A stretch of DNA of 64,000 nt from Kurthia massiliensis (GTDB lineage Bacteria; Bacillota; Bacilli; Bacillales_A; Planococcaceae): the NCBI RefSeq assembly GCF_000285555.1, contig NZ_HE610996.1:749724-813723 (forward strand). Direction: 5' to 3'. Below are positions 45,691-54,091 of the stretch, piece after piece. Position 1 is the stretch's first letter. The number at the start of each line of letters is the position of its first letter. Both the position numbers and the translations under genes were made by a program. The notes beneath the pieces are model-generated. The model saw only the letters and a list, made by a program, of their open reading frames with translations, was not told the DNA's origin and searched no databases.

Positions 45691-46428
45691 ATGAACGACG
45701 TACAAAACTTATTACGTAATCATACATCTGTCCGCAAATATACAGGTGAAGAAATTCCGAAAGAAAAAGTGTATGAAATGCTTCAAACGGCTCAAATGGC
45801 CGCAACGTCTCATTTCGTCCAAGCGTATAGTGTCATCTACGTAACAGACCCTGAGAAAAAACAAAAACTCGGTGAATACTCAAAAAATGATTTCCAATTT
45901 AAAACGGCGGGCGCTTCATTACTATTTTGCGTCGATTTCAAACGTCTACAAATTGCTGGCCAAAAATACGGCATCGATATTACAGCGGATACAGCTGAAA
46001 ACATTTTAGTCGGCGTCAATGACGTCGGTTTATTTGCACAAAACTTTGTCGTGGCAGCTGAATCTGAAGGTTATGGCATTTGCTATATCGGTGGTGCACG
46101 TACTGGTATTCAAGAAATTAGCGAGCTATTCGACTTACCAGACTACGTATTCCCTATGTTCGCGATGACGATCGGTACACCGACGAAAACGAACGATTCA
46201 AAACCACGTTTACCAATCGATGCCATCGTTCACGAAAACGGTTATGACGTTGAAAAATACGACGAATTATTATCGCAATACGATGAAGATTTAAATCAAT
46301 ATTATTTAAACCGTAATGCGAACCAAAAAAATGAAAACTGGACACGTCAAATGGCTGATTACTTAGTTAATCAACAACGTCCACACATTAAAGAGTTTTT
46401 AGCATCAAAAGGCTTCACTTGGAAATAA
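45691..46428 (+). CDS. NfrA-type NADPH-dependent FMN oxidoreductase
   Basis: 245 residues, nitroreductase superfamily subgroup A (NfrA/NfsA). The opening NHTSVRKYTGEEI carries the FMN contact arginine; the mid part ICYIGGARTGI and the C-terminal DLNQYYLNRNANQKNENW helix are NfrA-specific. In B. subtilis NfrA is stress-induced and reduces FMN, nitro compounds and other electrophiles. AAGGAGC before ATG 45691. Divergent from the metY leader. Confidence 0.88.
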   Translation: MNDVQNLLRNHTSVRKYTGEEIPKEKVYEMLQTAQMAATSHFVQAYSVIYVTDPEKKQKLGEYSKNDFQFKTAGASLLFCVDFKRLQIAGQKYGIDITADTAENILVGVNDVGLFAQNFVVAAESEGYGICYIGGARTGIQEISELFDLPDYVFPMFAMTIGTPTKTNDSKPRLPIDAIVHENGYDVEKYDELLSQYDEDLNQYYLNRNANQKNENWTRQMADYLVNQQRPHIKEFLASKGFTWK

Positions 46429-46431
46429 CAT

Positions 46432-46471
46432 AAAAAAAGCAGTCATCGCTATGCGATGGCTGCTTTTTTAT
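46432..46471. terminator. Bidirectional terminator
   Basis: Stem aaaaaagcagtcatcgc / gcgatggctgctttttt between convergent genes. Confidence 0.88.
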
Positions 46472-46472
46472 A

Positions 46473-48965
46473 TTAAGCTACAACGTGACGTTTTCGAATA
46501 GCAAATATCGTGATGCTACCGAGGATCAATATAGCCCCGATAATAGAAATCAACGTCGAACGCTCCCCTGTTTGTGGCAACATTTGATTGTTCGCTGTAT
46601 TCGTAGCGAACTGTGTCGATGCATAAGCAGGTTGTGTTGTTGACGGTAACACCGTGCTCGATGTCGTCAGTGGCATCGTTGAAGCAGCTGGTGTATTCCA
46701 TCCACTTTGTGAACGTGCACTTTGATAAGGCATCGTCGTTGGCAGTTGTTGCGTGACTGTACTTGCGTATTGAGAAGGCGTAGCTGTCGGTCGCTCATAC
46801 GTCGTTGTGAACGGTGGCTGACCTGTGCCTCCTGGATTTGGCGTAGTTGCTGGTGGATTGTTGTTTGTAACCGTCGTCATGTAGTAGTTCGTAATCGTAA
46901 ATCCATCAATCGATGTTTTGTACGCTGGTACGGGGACTTCTACAATTTGATAGTCAATTTTTTGACCATTTTTGTAAACTGGCATATTTTCAAACGTATA
47001 TTGCCAGTTCATTTGCGCGTTTAATTGTTTCGTTTCAATCGCTTTACCGTTCGCTAGTAATACGACCGTTATATTTTCTGGACGTTGTTGCGCAGCATTC
47101 GATTGATCTTCCCATTTTTTCACGATTGGAATCGTTGTCGTTTTCGGCTTATGTGTATTGACGATATCGTAGCCTTTTACAGTCGTTCGATAACCTGCTA
47201 CCTTTTGTTCATCGACGCGGTATTGGATCAACTGTCCATCTTCATACTTTGGTAACTCAGCAAAACGATACGTCCAATTACTTTTCGCTGTGATCCGTTT
47301 TTCGTCTACTTTTTTGTCATTGGCAAATAGCGAAACGATAATACTTTCTGGGCGTTTACCGTCTTGGTTATCGTTGTCTTTCCAAATCTTTTTACCACTT
47401 ATAGCTGTCGTTGCTGGCTTATACGTGTTAACGAGATTGTTTCCGACGATTTTCGTGCGATAACCGTCGACTTTTTGCTCATCGACGCGATATTCGATGA
47501 GCGCGTCATCATGATATTTCGGCAAGTTTGTAAATTCATACGTCCAATCGTCTTTTGCAGTGACGCTTTTCGAACTAACTTTCTCACCATCTGCTAGTAA
47601 ATAGACTGTAATCGATGTTGGGCGCTTCCCATCTTGGTTGTCATTGTCTTGCCAAATCTTTTTACCACTCACCGTCGTCGTTGCGGGCGGTTCAGGTGTC
47701 GGCTGTTTTTCGTACGTGTTCGTAATGACCGCGCCGTCTACTGTCGACGTATACCCTTCTGGCACATCTACTTCTTTCACACTGTAACGATATGCAACGT
47801 CATCTTTGTCGTATTTAGCAAGTCCTTTAAACGTCGCAAACCAACCATTATTTTCATTTAAAACGACCGTTTTATCTGTCGGTTGATCGTTTTGGTATAG
47901 TTTCACTTCGATGCTGTCAGGACGTTTGCCCGCTTCGTCATTATCATCTTGCCATTGTTTCATTACAGAAAATGTAGCAGTAGGTTTTCCTGAGCCTGTT
48001 CCTGAAGCACCTGATTTTGGCGTCCATACCGTTTTTGTCGCAATATTTTCACCTTGTGCTGTCAGTTTACCGGTATTTTCATATTCGTTGTTTAACGTAC
48101 CTGTTGGCTCTGTTTTGTATGAAATATATGCGGACAGTTTATTTAAATCACCGAGCGCAACTTTGAAACCTCGATCGGTCTTTTCGATAGTTGCTTGTCG
48201 GTCTGTCGTTTTCGTAAACGATACTTCTAAATCGTCGTTAAACTGACCGTATTGTACGTTGACATCACCAACGAGTCGTTGTCCTTCGCCGAGTATATCT
48301 TCATACACAACATTCGTTAATGAATCTTGCGCATAATTAATGCGGACACGCCATTCAATGACATTGTTTTCAACGTCAATCCAACCGTATTTACCGATTG
48401 ATTCATCATCAGCTGGCCCAACGTTCGTCACGCGAATCGGAACTGTCGCATAGCCAAAATCTAATGCGTTTAAGTCATTGATTTCGACCGTATTTTGCTG
48501 TTGCCAATTCCAATTCGTCCAAAATGCGAGTGTCCCCGCTTTATCTTTCACATTCGTCTCAAAATAATCGTTAAACGTAATCGTCACCGTTTGGTCGCTT
48601 TTGTTTACTGCGGCGACACCGACGACCGTATCATCATTTTCCGATACGTGTACGTTAAACGTGTCGATACCGTCTGCAATTTTTAATTGATTCGGTAATT
48701 GAAACACCATTTGATCCCCATTTGCGATTTTCATATCATCTGGCACTGCCCAATTATAATGGACTGAAACCGATTCAAATACATCAAATGACGTTTGTGG
48801 ATTTTCTACATATTGACTATACAGTTGCACGTCGGTTACGTATGCATTTGCTTCTTTCGTAATATGCCCTTCTGCCGCAGTCGCCATGGACGTCGAGCTG
48901 AACGGGAAAAATAAATAAGCACATACGAATAGTAGTCCGGTAAGAAAATAGTGTACGACTTTCAT
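46473..48965 (-). CDS. LPXTG cell-wall anchored surface protein with four Cna_B repeats
   Basis: 830 residues. Signal peptide (about 1-32), an N-terminal adhesin-like region of about 300 residues (bacterial Ig / collagen-binding fold), and four Cna_B-type repeats of about 85 residues. Each repeat begins KxW (KQW, KKIW, KKIW, KKW) and ends in N-T-Y, N-T-H or N-Y-Y, consistent with Lys-Asn isopeptide bonds with an acidic E in YRVDEQ. A Pro/Thr/Ser-rich stalk follows, then LPQTG, a hydrophobic helix and RKRH. A sortase would anchor it to peptidoglycan. Start at ATG 48965 after AAGGAGGG; the longer frame lacks a site. No sortase gene is in the window. Repeats 2 and 3 are nearly identical in their first halves. 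Confidence 0.92.
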   Translation of the reverse strand: MKVVHYFLTGLLFVCAYLFFPFSSTSMATAAEGHITKEANAYVTDVQLYSQYVENPQTSFDVFESVSVHYNWAVPDDMKIANGDQMVFQLPNQLKIADGIDTFNVHVSENDDTVVGVAAVNKSDQTVTITFNDYFETNVKDKAGTLAFWTNWNWQQQNTVEINDLNALDFGYATVPIRVTNVGPADDESIGKYGWIDVENNVIEWRVRINYAQDSLTNVVYEDILGEGQRLVGDVNVQYGQFNDDLEVSFTKTTDRQATIEKTDRGFKVALGDLNKLSAYISYKTEPTGTLNNEYENTGKLTAQGENIATKTVWTPKSGASGTGSGKPTATFSVMKQWQDDNDEAGKRPDSIEVKLYQNDQPTDKTVVLNENNGWFATFKGLAKYDKDDVAYRYSVKEVDVPEGYTSTVDGAVITNTYEKQPTPEPPATTTVSGKKIWQDNDNQDGKRPTSITVYLLADGEKVSSKSVTAKDDWTYEFTNLPKYHDDALIEYRVDEQKVDGYRTKIVGNNLVNTYKPATTAISGKKIWKDNDNQDGKRPESIIVSLFANDKKVDEKRITAKSNWTYRFAELPKYEDGQLIQYRVDEQKVAGYRTTVKGYDIVNTHKPKTTTIPIVKKWEDQSNAAQQRPENITVVLLANGKAIETKQLNAQMNWQYTFENMPVYKNGQKIDYQIVEVPVPAYKTSIDGFTITNYYMTTVTNNNPPATTPNPGGTGQPPFTTTYERPTATPSQYASTVTQQLPTTMPYQSARSQSGWNTPAASTMPLTTSSTVLPSTTQPAYASTQFATNTANNQMLPQTGERSTLISIIGAILILGSITIFAIRKRHVVA

Positions 48966-49136
48966 CGAATCCCTCCTTCTGAAAAAGTGTTTTTTTGCGT
49001 ATGTCACGATTGATGTATATACTATTTATTTACCTATTTAACGATTCAACAAAACTTTATTATCAAAAAATTCAGTAAATTAGTCATAAATCTTTAAACA
49101 CGTTATGCCGTTTTCTATTCGTCTAGGCCCAAAGCG

Positions 49137-49172
49137 AAAAAAAAGAGAACCACCGAAGCAGTTCTCTTTCAT
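49137..49172 (-). terminator. Terminator of large membrane protein gene
   Basis: Stem aaagagaac / gttctcttt with A and T runs. Confidence 0.8.
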
Positions 49173-49178
49173 CATATT

Positions 49179-50864
49179 TTATTGCAATCCTTTAATCGTT
49201 AACTCTTTCACTGGTAAGAAAACGTCTGTCGATTGAATGTACGTCACGGTCACTTGGTCTTTCTCTTCTAAATAAATCGCAAGTGGTGCGACTTCCGTTG
49301 ACACGATATAGTTATCACCGTTGTCTAATAAGAAGGAAACGTTTGTGAAATCACCATTTGCTTCTTTATATAAACGAACGATTTTCCCTTTTGCTGTTTT
49401 CTCTTCTTGTGACGAACTACCGTTTACAGTACTCGCTGCGCCGGTACGATTTAACACCGTTTTATATTGGCGTAGCGCCTCATTCGGTGTCGTTCCTTGA
49501 ACAGCGATTTCAGGATTAGCTGCTGAGACGATATAGTAGTTTTGTAAAAAACCATTTGAATCAAGAATAGGCACTAGCCAACTTGCTTCACCGTAAAAAT
49601 TATACAGTAGTGGCATCGACCCTTCCCATTTTTTTTCGACGAATTTTTTCTCAACGACTTGTAGTGCGCCTTCAGAATCCATATACGCTTCTTCTTTATT
49701 TCCTGTATAATACGTACCTTGTCCTGTACGTGCATTCGTTAAAGCATATCCAAGCATTGAATCAACGCCCTCTTTCGGACTTGTGAAATCTGTGAAGTAA
49801 TACATATCGCCTTTTTCATCGAAAACAGGACTCACATTTGCTTCTGTTCCTTCATCTGAAGGTAATTTCACATCACGTTTACCGAAAATTGTATTGAAAT
49901 AACCATGTACGTATTTACCGAAGTAACTATTTTGTAGGCTAACTGCCTCTGGAGATACGGCACCGTCGATAAACGCTGGGACATCTTTTAATGCGTACGT
50001 CGTCGTTTTACCTGATGCTGCATCGACCATCACAATCCCTTGCGATTCAAAGCCGTTACGTGCTGAAATAAACTTCCCGTACGTACGAATGTAGAACGGT
50101 TTTCCGTTGTCATCAATTTCTAATTGTACGTCCCCACTAAAAATTTTCGTCGGGTTGTGTAAACGCATGTAGCGTTCAACGTTGTTGTTTAAATATGCCG
50201 ATTCAACATATTTCATTTCAGACTTGATAAATTTCGGATTCGCAGATGAGTCTGTAGCGCTTAATGAGAAATAACCTGGCGTCGTATTCCCTTTTAGCCA
50301 TTTCCAAAAATCCGAAAATTCAACAGGTGCGATATAGACGTACTCCCCGTTCACTTTTTGAATTTGTAAATTCCCAAGCTCATAATAGCTCGTATTTGGC
50401 ACTTGGCTAAACGCTTTTTTCATTTTGTTGCGTGCATATTTCGGCGGCACACTCGCTGGCGTTTTCGTTTCATCAAACGCTTTTAATTCTGTTTTCGTGT
50501 CCATTTTCGCAGAATCGTATTTTTTGTTAGCGTTTAGTACAGGTGCAACGATCATATAAATCGCAAATAGCACGCTTAACCCTGCAATAACGAACTTTAC
50601 TTTACGTTCAATACCACTCGCAACAGTTGCACCGATGACCGCTAAAATGAAGAACGCAGGCCATAGTGCCGTCCAGTTTTGATCGATTTTTGTAATATAA
50701 AAAATAAGACCGAATACGATCAAACTCGCGACGAAAATACCGGCGAAAAATGCTGCTTTAAAGCCCCATTTATAATCGTCATCTTTCGTCTTCCCTGCAA
50801 ACGGCACGATTAAAATCGCTGCAATCGCCGCAAAAATCGCTGCAATGACAAAAGTCATGATCAT
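49179..50864 (-). CDS. Large membrane protein of unknown function
   Basis: 561 residues. Four hydrophobic segments in the first 120 residues are followed by one long predicted extracytoplasmic part. That part contains repeated beta-type stretches ending in D-A-x-S-G-K (VMVDAASGKTTTY), reminiscent of PepSY-type modules, and a C-terminal OB-like barrel (GKIVRLYKEANGDF...). I do not recognise a named family. Start at ATG 50864, six bases after GGGAGGG; an ATG at 50879 lies upstream of that site. Single-gene unit, divergent from the YhhN-like gene. Confidence 0.75.
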   Translation of the reverse strand: MIMTFVIAAIFAAIAAILIVPFAGKTKDDDYKWGFKAAFFAGIFVASLIVFGLIFYITKIDQNWTALWPAFFILAVIGATVASGIERKVKFVIAGLSVLFAIYMIVAPVLNANKKYDSAKMDTKTELKAFDETKTPASVPPKYARNKMKKAFSQVPNTSYYELGNLQIQKVNGEYVYIAPVEFSDFWKWLKGNTTPGYFSLSATDSSANPKFIKSEMKYVESAYLNNNVERYMRLHNPTKIFSGDVQLEIDDNGKPFYIRTYGKFISARNGFESQGIVMVDAASGKTTTYALKDVPAFIDGAVSPEAVSLQNSYFGKYVHGYFNTIFGKRDVKLPSDEGTEANVSPVFDEKGDMYYFTDFTSPKEGVDSMLGYALTNARTGQGTYYTGNKEEAYMDSEGALQVVEKKFVEKKWEGSMPLLYNFYGEASWLVPILDSNGFLQNYYIVSAANPEIAVQGTTPNEALRQYKTVLNRTGAASTVNGSSSQEEKTAKGKIVRLYKEANGDFTNVSFLLDNGDNYIVSTEVAPLAIYLEEKDQVTVTYIQSTDVFLPVKELTIKGLQ

Positions 50865-50981
50865 GTTGTTCCCTCCCATCTCGAATACTCACTATACGGT
50901 TGAAGCATTAAAAAGTTTCAATTAGGCAACAAATCGGGAATAAATACCCTAACATTCTCTAACATTGAGGGGGGAATTTTT

Positions 50982-51635
50982 ATGCGTAATGTTTGTTATA
51001 TTGTTGGAGCCATTGCATCCGCGATTTACTACTTACACTTTATGCCCCAACAAAGTCCGTATTTTGTTGAACAGATTTTCAAAGTCATTCCGATGCTGTT
51101 CATCATCTTACTCAGCTACCGTTTTCACGATGTCCGGCAGGAGAAGTATTCCGAAGCAATCGTTTTTGCGCTCATTTGGATTACGCTCGGTAACATCACC
51201 TTACCTTATCTATTTTTAAGCCTCATTTGTTTCTCACTCGGCCAACTTTACTTTTTACGCGCCTTTTCAACAACACCTTGGAAAACCCCACCGAAATGGC
51301 TACTGTCGATGCTCGTTGCGTTTGCTGCAATTGTCATCGGCTGGGTAGTCGGCAACATTTTAAAAGATCATTTATATGTCCTTGCTGTCATCATTAGTTT
51401 TTATATCGCCATTACGCTTACGACGCTTTGGGCTTCGTTTCATACGCGTCAATGGACGATTATTTCAGCGACGGTTTGTTTTATGTTCTCTAACTTATTA
51501 TTTGCGATCGACAACTTCATTACCGCTTTACCTGAACTCCAATTAATCGTTATGACCCCTTACTATTGTGCAGGCCTTTTATTTAGTATTAGTATCGTAA
51601 AATATTTCGGTTTGCCAAATAAAGTGGTAGAATAA
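50982..51635 (+). CDS. YhhN/TMEM86-like membrane protein with replaced catalytic aspartates
   Basis: 217 residues, about eight membrane segments. The segment order and the motifs SLGQLYFLRAF and TPYYCAGLLF match the YhhN (lysoplasmalogenase) family. In family members two aspartates in G-D and S-D motifs form the active site; here the matching places read LGN and FSN. Catalysis may be lost or altered. GGGGGG site before ATG 50982. The pepT gene follows 62 bases later with its own site and may be co-transcribed. Confidence 0.7.
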   Translation: MRNVCYIVGAIASAIYYLHFMPQQSPYFVEQIFKVIPMLFIILLSYRFHDVRQEKYSEAIVFALIWITLGNITLPYLFLSLICFSLGQLYFLRAFSTTPWKTPPKWLLSMLVAFAAIVIGWVVGNILKDHLYVLAVIISFYIAITLTTLWASFHTRQWTIISATVCFMFSNLLFAIDNFITALPELQLIVMTPYYCAGLLFSISIVKYFGLPNKVVE

Positions 51636-51697
51636 CGTAAGAATAATCTTTATTTTCAAAAATTATATCTTACGTAACCATTAGGAGGATCTCTTAC

Positions 51698-52924
51698 ATG
51701 AAAGAAACAGTCATTGAACGCCTCGTGCGCTATACAACAATTGATACACAATCGGACGCAAACAGCGAAACAACACCATCAACTGCAAAGCAATGGGATT
51801 TATTACGCGTCCTTGAAGAAGAACTAAAAACGATCGGTATGTCAGACGTTGCAGTCGATGAAAATGGCTATTTATTCGCAACATTACCAGCGAACTCATC
51901 AAAAGACATTCCAACAATCGGTTTCCTTGCACACGTCGATACAGCGACAGACTTCACAGGTACGAACGTGAAGCCACAACGTTGGGATAACTATGACGGT
52001 AAAGACTTACAATTAAATGATAACGTCGTCTTAACGACTGCGATGTCACCAGAATTATCAAATTACGTTGGCCAAACGTTAATTACGACAGATGGTACGA
52101 CATTACTTGGCGCAGATGATAAAGCCGGTATCGTTGAAATTATGACAGCGATGGAATATTTAATCCAACATCCTGAAATCGAACACGGTGAATTGCGCGT
52201 CGGCTTCACACCTGATGAGGAAATCGGTCGTGGCCCACATAAATTTGACGTCGAACGCTTCAACGCTGACTTCGCCTACACAATGGATGGTGGCCCGCTT
52301 GGTGAATTAGAATATGAAAGCTTCAACGCCGCTTATGCGAAAGTGACATTCGTCGGCACGAACGTTCACCCTGGTTCTGCGAAAGACAAAATGGTGAACT
52401 CAATTACAGCAGCAATTAAATTCCAAGAAATGATGCCGAAAGATGCGGTACCAGAATTAACAGACGGTCGTGACGGTTTCATTCACTTAATGGACTTCCA
52501 CGGTTCAATTGAAAAAACGGAACTACAATACATTATTCGTGACCACGATCGCGAAGCATTCGAAGCGAAAAAAGCGCTTATCAAACAAGCTGTTGAAGCG
52601 ATTGCGAACGAATACGGCAATGATGCAATCGAACTTGAAATGGCTGACCAATATTACAACATGGGCGATAAAATTGAACCTGTAAAACATATCGTCGACA
52701 TCGCACACGAAGCGATGACAAATTTAGGAATTACACCAATCGTGAAACCGATTCGCGGCGGTACAGATGGTTCTCAATTATCTTACATGGGTTTACCGAC
52801 ACCTAACATTTTTGCAGGTGGCGAAAACATGCACGGTAAATACGAATACGTATCTGCTGAGACGATGGTAAAAGCGACAGAAGTCATTATTGAAATGGTG
52901 AAATTATACGAAGCAAAAGCTTAG
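51698..52924 (+). CDS. pepT: Peptidase T (tripeptidase)
   Basis: 408 residues, M20B zinc aminotripeptidase. Motifs: [10 protein letters not shown] near the N-terminus, metal ligands in FLAHVDTA, the bridging aspartate in [10 protein letters not shown], catalytic Glu pair in [10 protein letters not shown], and the terminal [12 protein letters not shown] histidine. It removes N-terminal residues from tripeptides in the cytosol. AGGAGG before ATG 51698, terminator after the stop. Confidence 0.95.
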   Translation: MKETVIERLVRYTTIDTQSDANSETTPSTAKQWDLLRVLEEELKTIGMSDVAVDENGYLFATLPANSSKDIPTIGFLAHVDTATDFTGTNVKPQRWDNYDGKDLQLNDNVVLTTAMSPELSNYVGQTLITTDGTTLLGADDKAGIVEIMTAMEYLIQHPEIEHGELRVGFTPDEEIGRGPHKFDVERFNADFAYTMDGGPLGELEYESFNAAYAKVTFVGTNVHPGSAKDKMVNSITAAIKFQEMMPKDAVPELTDGRDGFIHLMDFHGSIEKTELQYIIRDHDREAFEAKKALIKQAVEAIANEYGNDAIELEMADQYYNMGDKIEPVKHIVDIAHEAMTNLGITPIVKPIRGGTDGSQLSYMGLPTPNIFAGGENMHGKYEYVSAETMVKATEVIIEMVKLYEAKA

Positions 52925-52929
52925 TATAT

Positions 52930-52968
52930 GAAAAACCGCGGTTGCATGATGCAACCGCGATTTTTTTT
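52930..52968 (+). terminator. pepT terminator
   Basis: Stem aaaaccgcggttgcat / atgcaaccgcgattttt with T run. Confidence 0.85.
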
Positions 52969-53025
52969 GCATATTTTTTAACTGTCCGGTACAATAAATG
53001 AAAATATTTTACATATTTTCCGCAT

Positions 53026-53063
53026 AAAAAAAGAACGCTTTGGCTGGCGAAAACCTAGCGTTC
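53026..53063 (-). terminator. Terminator of the candidate small RNA
   Basis: Minus-strand stem gaacgct / agcgttc with an inner ggtt / agcc pairing and seven T. No minus-strand protein gene ends here, which is part of the case for an RNA gene. Confidence 0.65.
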
Positions 53064-53198
53064 CGGGAGTGTCCGTTCTATTCTAAACTTTTGAGGGGGG
53101 TAAAGAATAGTCCGTGTTTGATTAACTAAAGTTTGGAGAAAAGTAGTTAATCGAGTATCTTCTCAAAGTTGCAATGAAGAGAAGGAGTTTTTCTTTAT
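53026..53198 (-). ncRNA. Candidate Fur-controlled small RNA with CU-rich loops
   Basis: On the minus strand a promoter (TTGACT-17-TATCAT, 53205-53233) overlapped by a Fur box would start RNA near 53198. The ~170-nt transcript holds three stem-loops: cttctc / gagaag; gattaact / agttaatc with TTTTCTCC in its loop; and ctattct / agaatag with CCCCCCTC in its loop. It ends at a terminator-like hairpin with seven T (53026-53063). The 5' end carries CTCCTTCTC. CU-rich single strands complementary to Shine-Dalgarno sequences are the hallmark of Firmicutes iron-sparing RNAs such as FsrA. No open frame of note lies within. The sequence itself is not one I recognise. Confidence 0.6.
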
Positions 53199-53200
53199 GT

Positions 53201-53233
53201 GATAATGATAATCTTTCTCAATTAAATAGTCAA
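53201..53233 (-). promoter_or_regulatory. Fur box overlapping minus-strand promoter
   Basis: GATAATGATAATCTTTCTC at 53201-53219 matches the 19-bp Fur consensus (GATAATGATAATCATTATC) at 17 positions. It covers the TATCAT -10 (53205-53210) and much of the spacer of a minus-strand promoter whose -35, TTGACT, is at 53228-53233 (17-base spacer). It also lies 65 bp upstream of the FhuF-like gene and may control both directions. Confidence 0.8.
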
Positions 53234-53283
53234 TACATTTGAGAATATTTTTTCGTATTTTTTAAGAAAAGGAGTTTTTTACT

Positions 53284-53994
53284 ATGTCTTCATTATCGCG
53301 CGATCAGTTGATACAACTGGGTTCGTACAGTATTTACCCAGATGAAATGGACCATATATTATTTTCGTTACAGGACGTTCTAATTGAGAATCGACAAACG
53401 GATATTTTAAATATGGCGAAAGTTTTCAGTGACAATGACAATGAAACAGTCGCATTGTCATACTTTACGAAACGGTATGGTATGTTCATCTCTATGCAAT
53501 TTTATATGATGATTGCATTTGAAGAATGTTGGCAAGGTGACGTGGCCGACATCGGCTTCATTGCTCGCGACGAATATGGCCGTCGCTCATTATCAATGAC
53601 AGCGCGTAGTAGTGATTGGGATTTCGTTGATGAAGATGAACGATTTGAAACGATTCATACGATTTTACATACGCAATGCTTCCCTGTCATTCAAGCGCTC
53701 AGAAAGATGACGTCCATTTCCCCACTTCTCCTTTGGGAAAATATTTTCGGATACATGTTATGGCACTTCCACACACTTTCTCAAAACTCGATGACCGAGG
53801 AGGCGACGCGTGAAGTACTCGATATTTTAGAAAGTCTGGACGTTTGGCGCGGCATTAGTGACCAGTCAATATGGCACCGTTATACAAATGGTGTTCATCC
53901 ATCTTCACTCATTAACGTACCCGTTCGCAAAACGTGTTGTTTCTCAAAAGACGTGCCTGGTTTAATCGTCTGTGGTTTTTGTCCATTAAAATAA
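53284..53994 (+). CDS. FhuF-like siderophore-iron reductase
   Basis: 236 residues. The C-terminus RKTCCFSKDVPGLIVCGFCPLK, with the C-C-x(n)-C-x-x-C spacing, is the [2Fe-2S] site of FhuF-type ferric siderophore reductases. The rest is a weakly conserved IucA/FhuF-like domain. It would release iron from imported siderophores by reduction in the cytosol. AAAAGGAG before ATG 53284, with a Fur box 65 bp upstream. Followed by mntH with a separate Mn-responsive site. Confidence 0.8.
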   Translation: MSSLSRDQLIQLGSYSIYPDEMDHILFSLQDVLIENRQTDILNMAKVFSDNDNETVALSYFTKRYGMFISMQFYMMIAFEECWQGDVADIGFIARDEYGRRSLSMTARSSDWDFVDEDERFETIHTILHTQCFPVIQALRKMTSISPLLLWENIFGYMLWHFHTLSQNSMTEEATREVLDILESLDVWRGISDQSIWHRYTNGVHPSSLINVPVRKTCCFSKDVPGLIVCGFCPLK

Positions 53995-54027
53995 CGTACT
54001 TTACAATATCAAACAACAGCAGTACAC

Positions 54028-54053
54028 TATAGTTGAGTTTTTCCTTAAGGAAA
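54028..54053 (+). promoter_or_regulatory. mntH promoter with MntR box
   Basis: TATAGT -10 (54028-54033) followed at the expected transcription start by the perfect palindrome TTTCCTTAAGGAAA (54040-54053), which closely resembles the MntR box of B. subtilis mntH. Mn-loaded MntR would block transcription. Confidence 0.8.
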
Positions 54054-54091
54054 CATTTTGTACTTAGTGAAAAAGAAAGAAGGACTGCAAC

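Noticed and set aside
53033..53184. Plus-strand riboswitch or leader of the FhuF-like gene
   Set aside because: Promoter, Fur box geometry and terminator T run all point to the minus strand; no known riboswitch motif is recognisable on the plus strand.
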